NCBI GenBank assembly: GCA_964462145.1
Contig: CAYWYB010000165.1
Location: 1-11,606 of the forward strand
Direction of reading: 5' to 3'
Origin: GCA-2731375 sp964462145
GTDB lineage: Bacteria; Pseudomonadota; Alphaproteobacteria; GCA-2731375
DNA: 11,606 nt
Made by a program: the position numbers and the translations under genes. Of the stretch, positions 6,896-11,606 are shown in pieces. The notes beneath the pieces were generated by a model that was not told where the DNA came from, did no database searches, and worked only from the letters and a program-made list of their open reading frames with translations. Numbering within the stretch: position 1 is the stretch's first letter; each line of letters begins with the position of its first letter.

Positions 6896-7714
6896 CTAAT
6901 TAAACAGGCGGTCGGGCAGGAGCATATAGGCGGCCAGGACGATCATCGCGATGCCTCCCATCTTGCCGACCAGATCGCCACGGGGCATGACCTTTTCGCC
7001 CAGGACCAGAATGGCGATCAGGGCGACCCAAAGCAGGTTCATCACGCCGCCCACGAACAACAACGCCATCAGCAGCCAGCAACAACCAACACAATAGGCA
7101 CCGTGTGAGAGGCCCATTTTGAGGGCGCCCAGATTGCCCGGCAGCCATTTGGTCATCAGGAAACTCAGGGGCGAGCGGCATTTGCCCAGGCAGGCCTGTT
7201 TCAACGGCGTCAACTGATAGATGCCGCAGGTCAGCAGCAGCCCGATCGTCAGCCAACGCGAGGTTCCCACCATCATCGGTGACAGCAGCGCCGCCTCGGT
7301 CAGGGCCCATTGCGCCACGGTGGCGGCGATGCTGAAAACGGACCAGATAAGTAAATAGGCGGCAGTGAAAATGGCGATGCGAAGGCCGGGGTTCTCGTCC
7401 TTGGCCTGCTTGCGCGTGACCATGGCGAACAGCAGGATCATCGGCGCGGCCGAGGGCACCATCATGCCGACCATCATGATCCACCACATCAAGGCCATCA
7501 GGACAAATGTCGTCAGGGTCCAGCCGCTCATGGTTTGGCTCATGGCCTGGCCCATCTTGGCCATCTGCCCGCTCATCTGCCCCATGCCCATGAGGCTCAT
7601 GTCACCGGCGGCCATATCATCGGCCAGAATAATCAGATAGATCCAGGACAGCAGACTCAAGGCAGCCAAGGCGATGATCACCATGGCCCGGTCGCGCCTA
7701 AAGATGCGTTCCAT
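6896..7714 (-). CDS. DUF2182 integral membrane protein with Met-rich segment
   Basis: This 272-residue protein is a multi-pass inner-membrane protein of the DUF2182 type, described as a predicted metal-binding membrane family. Hydrophobic helices occur near 10-30, 67-98, 112-138, 153-170, 205-222 and 225-268. Conserved family features are visible: MWWIMMVGMMVPSAAPM (76-92), the TPLKQACLGKCRSP segment (169-182, Cys175 and Cys179) and GAYCVGCCW (205-213, Cys208, 211 and 212). An unusual loop at 34-62 contains nine methionines in 29 residues, resembling methionine-rich copper(I)-binding segments. The ATG at 7714 has only a modest ribosome site (GGGAG ten bases upstream). It follows the E1 beta gene by 97 bases on the same strand and may or may not share its transcript. 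The membrane call is firm; a copper role is inference. Confidence 0.85.
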   Translation of the reverse strand: MERIFRRDRAMVIIALAALSLLSWIYLIILADDMAAGDMSLMGMGQMSGQMAKMGQAMSQTMSGWTLTTFVLMALMWWIMMVGMMVPSAAPMILLFAMVTRKQAKDENPGLRIAIFTAAYLLIWSVFSIAATVAQWALTEAALLSPMMVGTSRWLTIGLLLTCGIYQLTPLKQACLGKCRSPLSFLMTKWLPGNLGALKMGLSHGAYCVGCCWLLMALLFVGGVMNLLWVALIAILVLGEKVMPRGDLVGKMGGIAMIVLAAYMLLPDRLFN

Positions 7715-7811
7715 GCCCTAAAAACTCCCGAAAAGCCGGCGGCGTTCCCAACTTATGAACGCTCGCCGTCATTTTTTACCGCCTCCCGAATATTGTCCAG
7801 GCCGTAAAGTC

Positions 7812-8846
7812 CTACGCCACCAGATCGCGAGCCGCGGCGGCTATTTCGGCCGGGCCCGGCAGTACGGCGCGCTCCATGCCTTCCTCGAATGGGATGGGGA
7901 CGTTCGGGTTGCCCAGCCGTCTAGGCGCCGTCTTCAGGTCGTCGAAGGCGGCTTCGGTGACCGAGGCGATAATCTCGCCATGAATACCGAAATTCATGTA
8001 GGCCTCGTCCGCCACCAGCAGACGCCCGGTCTTGCGGGCCGATGCGATGATGCTTTCCCTATCCAAGGGGACCAGAGTGCGGGGGTCGATAACCTCAACC
8101 GAAATGCCCTCCTTGGCCAGTTCCTCCGCCGCCGCCAGGGCATGGTGGACCATGGTCAGGGTCGCGACGATGGTCAGGTCGTCGCCCTGGCGCCGCACGG
8201 CAGCCTTGCCGAAAGGCACGGTGAAATCGTCGTCCGCGAAATCGTCGGGAACCGGCCAGCGGGTACGATACAAGGCCTTGTGCTCATAAAATAGAACCGG
8301 ATTGTCGTCGCGAATGGCGGCCCGCATCAGGCCCTTGGCTTCCGTCGCGGTGGCCGGCAGGGCGACCTTGATGCCTGGCGCGTGCGCGAACCAGGAATAG
8401 AGCGACTGGGCGTGCTGGGCGCCCGTTCCCTGGCCGCCGCCGCAGGGCAGGCGGATGACCATCGGTACTTTGACCTGGCCACCGGTCAGGTAACGCAGCA
8501 TGGCGCCCTGGTGGGTCAACTGGTCGACCGCGACGGTAATGAAATCACCGAATTGGAATTCAAGGATCGGGCGCATGCCGGCGATGGCCGCGCCGACCGC
8601 CATGCCGACCATGGCGGCCTCGGAACAGGGCACATCGCGGATGCGCTCGGTTCCGAATTGTTTGGCCAGGCCGGTGGTGACGCCGAACGGTGGGGCCAGA
8701 TCGATGTCCTGGCCCATCTGAAAGACATTGCCGTCGCGGCTCATTTCCTCGCGCATGGCTTCGTTGATGGCGCCGCGAAAAGAGGTCAGGGCGCTTTCCT
8801 CCGCCGTGGGCCGGGCGCCGGGGCGGAATAATCTACGGTCAAACAT
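7812..8846 (-). CDS. 2-oxo acid/acetoin dehydrogenase E1 component, beta subunit
   Basis: This 344-residue protein is the beta subunit of a heterotetrameric thiamine-diphosphate E1 enzyme (pyruvate, branched-chain 2-oxo acid or acetoin dehydrogenase type). Early residues carry the MGQDIDLAPPFGVTTGL segment, followed by DVPCSEAAMVGMAVGAA with the cofactor-contacting Glu. Next come RPILEFQFGDF, the loop GGGQGTGAQHAQS, PGIKVALPATATEAKGLM and, near the C-terminus, IDPRTLVPLD. The QH(A/S)QS loop and GTGAQ context resemble the acetoin dehydrogenase branch (AcoB) slightly more than housekeeping PdhB. AGGAG lies six bases before the ATG and overlaps the end of the alpha subunit gene, whose stop is nine bases upstream, so the two subunits are translated together. 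No E2 or lipoyl domain gene is visible. Substrate is not settled. Confidence 0.92.
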   Translation of the reverse strand: MFDRRLFRPGARPTAEESALTSFRGAINEAMREEMSRDGNVFQMGQDIDLAPPFGVTTGLAKQFGTERIRDVPCSEAAMVGMAVGAAIAGMRPILEFQFGDFITVAVDQLTHQGAMLRYLTGGQVKVPMVIRLPCGGGQGTGAQHAQSLYSWFAHAPGIKVALPATATEAKGLMRAAIRDDNPVLFYEHKALYRTRWPVPDDFADDDFTVPFGKAAVRRQGDDLTIVATLTMVHHALAAAEELAKEGISVEVIDPRTLVPLDRESIIASARKTGRLLVADEAYMNFGIHGEIIASVTEAAFDDLKTAPRRLGNPNVPIPFEEGMERAVLPGPAEIAAAARDLVA

Positions 8847-8855
8847 GGCGCTCTC

Positions 8856-9806
8856 CTATGCCCACAGGTCGTCGAATGCTTCGCCGGCGGCGGGCGGGGG
8901 GCTTTGCCGGGCATGGCGTAGGGCGGCGTTGATCTCCGCATCGATCTCTGCCGCCAGTTCGTCAAAGGCCTGCCCGCTCAACGCGCCGTTCTCGGCCAGC
9001 ACTTGGCGGTAGCGTTCCACGGGGCAGTTATCCCAGGCGGCGGCAAGTTCGTCGGGGTCGCGATAACGCTGGGGATCGTGGGCCAGATGGCCGCCCAGCC
9101 GCAGGGTTTGCGCCTCGATAAATGTGGCGCCGCCACCTGAGCGGGCCCGTGCCGCGGCCTCCGCAACCGCATCGCGTACGGCCTCCACATCATTGCCGTC
9201 GACCACCGCCGCCGATAGGCCAAAGGCGCCGGCGCGTTCGGCGATGGTCGGTGTGGCCAGGGAGCTGGCGACGGGCATGGAGATGCAATAGCCATTGTTC
9301 TCGCAAACCATGATGAAGGGCAGTTGCCAGATTGCGGCCATGTTCATGGGTTCGGCGACGACGCCTTCGTTGATCGTGCCGTCGCCGAAAAATGCCAGGG
9401 ACAGCCCGCTTTCCCCCCGCATCTTGCGGGCCAGGGCCATGCCGGCGGCCACGGGCACCTGGGCGCCGATAATGCCGCCCATGCCGATGACGCCCCGGTT
9501 AACGTCGGTGACGTGATAGGATTTGCCCTTGTTATAGCCGTCGCGCTTGCAGAAAAGCTCCGCCATGACACGTGCCGGCGCTAACCCCATGGCCAGTTGC
9601 GGTGCCTGTCCCCGGTGCGTGGTGAAGACGAAGTCACCGGCTTCCAAGGCGGCGCAGGCGCCAACGGATACGGCCTCCTGCCCGGTACTCAGGGATGGTG
9701 GGATGCCTTCGATTTCCTCGTTGTGATAGGCCTCGCCCCAGGCCTCCTCGAAACGGCGTATCAGCAACATACGGCGTAGCAAATCGCGTTTTGCCTGATC
9801 GTCCAT
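8856..9806 (-). CDS. 2-oxo acid/acetoin dehydrogenase E1 component, alpha subunit
   Basis: This 316-residue protein is the alpha subunit partner of the downstream E1 beta. It carries the thiamine-diphosphate motif GDG (141-143) followed 27 bases of protein later by NN (170-171), ending ENNGYCIS. Other family features are the N-terminal LRRMLLIRRFEE, STGQEAVSVGA (40-50), the THRGQAP segment at 63-69, and GIIGAQVPVAAGMALA (111-126). In acetoin-type enzymes the THRG segment usually reads THRGHG with a second His; here the position is Gln67. The following GKSYHVTD segment is also shorter than the usual GKGGSMHIAD. These differences suggest a divergent substrate. AGGAG lies six bases before the ATG, a strong ribosome site. 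A 100-base gap separates it from the upstream EamA gene. The enzyme class is firm; acetoin versus another 2-oxo substrate is open. Confidence 0.92.
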   Translation of the reverse strand: MDDQAKRDLLRRMLLIRRFEEAWGEAYHNEEIEGIPPSLSTGQEAVSVGACAALEAGDFVFTTHRGQAPQLAMGLAPARVMAELFCKRDGYNKGKSYHVTDVNRGVIGMGGIIGAQVPVAAGMALARKMRGESGLSLAFFGDGTINEGVVAEPMNMAAIWQLPFIMVCENNGYCISMPVASSLATPTIAERAGAFGLSAAVVDGNDVEAVRDAVAEAAARARSGGGATFIEAQTLRLGGHLAHDPQRYRDPDELAAAWDNCPVERYRQVLAENGALSGQAFDELAAEIDAEINAALRHARQSPPPAAGEAFDDLWA

Positions 9807-9874
9807 GGCGCACTCCTACTCGGCTGAAATATGCAGCGCCACTATCTTTCCATGTTCAGGAGACTGCCGATAGG

Positions 9875-9901
9875 AAAATGTCAGGCCCGCCCACTCTGAC
9901 A
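9875..9901 (-). terminator. Weak intrinsic terminator candidate after the EamA gene
   Basis: On the minus strand TGTCAG (9901-9896) and CTGACA (9884-9879) form a 6-bp stem around an 11-base GC-rich loop, and TTTT follows at 9878-9875. It starts six bases after the EamA stop codon, the expected place. The stem is short and the loop large, so read-through into the E1 alpha gene is likely possible. Confidence 0.4.
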
Positions 9902-9906
9902 GACTG

Positions 9907-10782
9907 TTAGGCTTTTCTCCGCTCCGCCATCAGGTTGCTGTAATTGCCCAGCAGAACCAGGCCGCCGCCGACGAAGACCCATAGCTCCAACGGCTCGCCA
10001 TAGAGCAGTACGCCGACCACGGCGATCAGGGGCAGGCGCAGGAAATCCAGGGGCGCGACGACGATGGCATCCGCCAGGCTGACGGCGCGGACGATACAGA
10101 AATGCGCGGTAAACCCCAGGACCGCCACCAGGATCAGCCACAGGCCCGTAACCGGGGACGGCCAGTTGAGATCGTGAAAGGCCAGCAACAGGCCCACGGG
10201 CGTCTGCACCAATGCCATATAAAACAGAATGGTCACCGGCTGTTCGGTGGTGGACAGGCGTTTGGTCGCCATCATGGCGCCGGCGAAGCCGACGGAGCCG
10301 ATCAGCATCACGATGGAACCCAGGCTGACGGCTTCCAGGCCCGGTCGCAATACGATCAGGACGCCGGCAAAGCCCAGGCTGACGGCTATGAGGCGCATTT
10401 TTGTCAGGCGCTCGCCCAACAGCAGCGGCGCCAGGGCCGCGACCCATAGGGGCGTGGTGAATTCCAGGGCGAACAATTGCGCCAGGGGAATGAGCCCCAG
10501 GGCGAAGAACCAGCCGAATTGCCCCACCAGATGGGACATGTTGCGGACGATATGCATCTTGATCCGCTGGGTGCGAAATTTTGTGAAGCCGCCACGGGTG
10601 CAGGCCGCGTAGGTCACCACCAGGGTCAGCCCGATGGCGCTGCGGTAGAACATCAACTGATAGACATCCAGCTCCTCGAACACCGCCCGGCCGGCCACGG
10701 CCATGGTGGAGAACGAGACCACCGCGCCCATCATCCAGAGCGCCGCGCCTAACACATTGGAATGTTCGGCGGGTGTGGCCAA
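9907..10782 (-). CDS. EamA/DMT-family permease
   Basis: This is a 291-residue inner-membrane protein of the drug/metabolite transporter superfamily, with about ten hydrophobic helices in two EamA repeats. Features include an early ALWMMGAVVSFSTMAVAGRAV helix, QLMFYRSAIGL, PLWVAALAPLLLGERL at the end of the first repeat (the classic LGE motif), and PLIAVVGVLLYGEPLELW with a matching YGE in the second. Substrates of such carriers range from amino acids to drugs and cannot be read from sequence. The start is chosen as the TTG at 10782, three bases after the GltD stop, with no clear Shine-Dalgarno site; a GTG at codon 10 (10755) is the alternative. Translational coupling to GltD may explain the weak start. 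The terminator-like hairpin downstream suggests partial separation from the E1 genes. Confidence 0.88.
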   Translation of the reverse strand: MATPAEHSNVLGAALWMMGAVVSFSTMAVAGRAVFEELDVYQLMFYRSAIGLTLVVTYAACTRGGFTKFRTQRIKMHIVRNMSHLVGQFGWFFALGLIPLAQLFALEFTTPLWVAALAPLLLGERLTKMRLIAVSLGFAGVLIVLRPGLEAVSLGSIVMLIGSVGFAGAMMATKRLSTTEQPVTILFYMALVQTPVGLLLAFHDLNWPSPVTGLWLILVAVLGFTAHFCIVRAVSLADAIVVAPLDFLRLPLIAVVGVLLYGEPLELWVFVGGGLVLLGNYSNLMAERRKA

Positions 10783-10785
10783 GAT

Positions 10786-11606
10786 CTATCGCGGCAGGAC
10801 GGTGCTACCCATCAAGTCCTGATCCACCGAGCGGGCGCACTGCCGGCCCTCGCGGATGGCCCAGACCACCAGGGATTGGCCCCGGCGCATATCGCCGGCG
10901 GAATAGACGCCTGGAATAGAGGTTTTATAGTCCTCGGTATCAGCCTTGACGTTGCCCCTATCATCCAACGTCACGCCAAGGGACTCCAGCATGCCTTCCT
11001 TGGTCGGATGCACGAAGCCCATGGCAAGCAAAACCAGGTCCGCTTTCAGCTCGAATTCGCTGCCGGGGATCTCGTTCATGGTCATCGCGCCGCCATCCTG
11101 ATCCCAGGCGACACGGACCAGTTCCAAGGCCTCAATCTTGCCATTTTTCTCGCGGATCTTTTTCGTCAGTACGGACCAGTCCCTCTCGCAGCCTTCGTCG
11201 TGGGATGACGAGGTGCGCAGTTTGGTGGGCCAGTTGGGCCAGGTCAGCGCCTTGTCTTCCCGTGCGGGCGGTTTCGGCATGATTTCCAATTGCGTGATGG
11301 AGGCCGCACCTTGGCGATTGGAGGTGCCGACGCAGTCCGAACCCGTATCGCCGCCGCCGATCACCACCACATGTTTGCCCGTGGCGAGGAGTTCCGGACC
11401 CGTTTCACCATTGGCAAACAGCGGCTCGCCGGCCAGGCGGCGGTTTTGCTGGGTCAGGAAATCCATGGCGAAGTGTACGCCGTCCAACTCCCGCCCAGGC
11501 ACCGGCATGTCGCGGGGATGCTCGGCGCCGCCGGTAAGGACCACGGCGTCGAATTTTTCCTGAATTTCCTCGATCGGGATAGTCACGCCGATGTTGCTGT
11601 TGGGGC
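10786..11606 (-). CDS. gltD: Glutamate synthase small (beta) subunit, partial, N-terminus beyond window
   Basis: This is the C-terminal part (about 273 residues) of the NADPH-binding small subunit of glutamate synthase, which feeds electrons to the large subunit that makes glutamate from glutamine and 2-oxoglutarate. The open frame continues to the window edge (PNSNIGVTIPIEE), so the gene begins outside; the apparent GTG at 11586 is internal. Typical small subunits are near 470-480 residues, so roughly 200 are missing, including the Fe-S cysteines and first FAD motif. Visible are FDAVVLTGGAEHPRDMPVPG, the NADPH Rossmann motif VVVIGGGDTGSDCVGTS, DLVLLAMGFVHP, and the terminal FAD-contact segment PGVYSAGDMRRGQSLVVWAI followed by REGRQCARSVD. 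Related BetB-like or PreT-like oxidoreductases share the fold, but the full terminal motif strongly favours GltD. The stop is three bases from the EamA start. Confidence 0.9.
   Translation of the reverse strand, partial: PNSNIGVTIPIEEIQEKFDAVVLTGGAEHPRDMPVPGRELDGVHFAMDFLTQQNRRLAGEPLFANGETGPELLATGKHVVVIGGGDTGSDCVGTSNRQGAASITQLEIMPKPPAREDKALTWPNWPTKLRTSSSHDEGCERDWSVLTKKIREKNGKIEALELVRVAWDQDGGAMTMNEIPGSEFELKADLVLLAMGFVHPTKEGMLESLGVTLDDRGNVKADTEDYKTSIPGVYSAGDMRRGQSLVVWAIREGRQCARSVDQDLMGSTVLPR

Noticed and set aside
6734..7108. GTG-started plus-strand ORF crossing the palindrome and the DUF2182 gene
   Set aside because: Most of it is antisense to a clear membrane protein gene, its product is a His/Gln-rich low-complexity string, and it has no ribosome site.
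7812..9806. Assigning acoA/acoB gene symbols
   Set aside because: The acetoin likeness is partial, the THRGHG segment differs and the E2/E3 or acetoin regulator genes are absent from the window.
9881..10447. 188-residue minus-strand ORF overlapping the EamA gene
   Set aside because: It is an alternative frame of the permease with Arg/Gly/Pro-rich composition and no recognisable domain.

Overview
The window looks like a stretch of an alphaproteobacterial chromosome. The DNA is GC-rich, the Shine-Dalgarno sites are strong and purine-rich, genes are packed tightly with short or overlapping junctions, and the glutamate synthase small subunit and DMT permease have a proteobacterial look. A Rhodospirillales-like lineage is my guess from protein style, not something the sequence proves. 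I see no insertion sequence, phage gene, CRISPR array, tRNA or rRNA.

Layout from left to right. A secreted TPR protein (33-713, +) ends tail-to-tail against a minus-strand operon (4770 to 726). In transcription order that operon holds a UGSC-family selenoprotein, a PhnD-like solute-binding protein and a GMC-family flavin oxidoreductase. The junctions are TGATG and ATGA overlaps, so the three are almost certainly co-transcribed and translationally coupled. A short divergent intergenic region (4771-4889) separates this operon from a plus-strand pair: a luciferase-like (LLM) flavin/F420 oxidoreductase and a CobW/COG0523 metallochaperone GTPase. A gene-free 247-base stretch (6649-6895) follows and contains several repeats, including a perfect 16-bp palindrome. 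The rest is on the minus strand. In transcription order it is the C-terminal part of a GltD-like glutamate synthase small subunit (cut by the window's right edge), an EamA/DMT permease, the E1 alpha and E1 beta subunits of a 2-oxo acid/acetoin dehydrogenase, and a DUF2182 membrane protein with a methionine-rich segment.

The main point is at 4492-4494. A naive gene finder would split the first operon gene into two ORFs (4492-4770 and 3115-4422) because of an in-frame TGA. The frame is unbroken on both sides, and the residues around the TGA read G-D-[TGA]-G-S-C-T-S-W, the signature of the UGSC selenoprotein family described from marine metagenomes. Directly downstream is a stem-loop with a 5-bp perfect stem, a plausible bacterial SECIS element. 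I therefore annotate one 551-residue protein with selenocysteine at position 93, a UGSC domain fused to a C-terminal region of about 340 residues whose function I do not recognise.

How the genes may work together is inference. The selenoprotein, binding protein and GMC oxidase probably serve one redox or small-molecule catabolic pathway; the LLM oxidoreductase and CobW protein may be its divergent partners. The E1 alpha/beta pair lacks E2 and E3 genes here, so its substrate is open.
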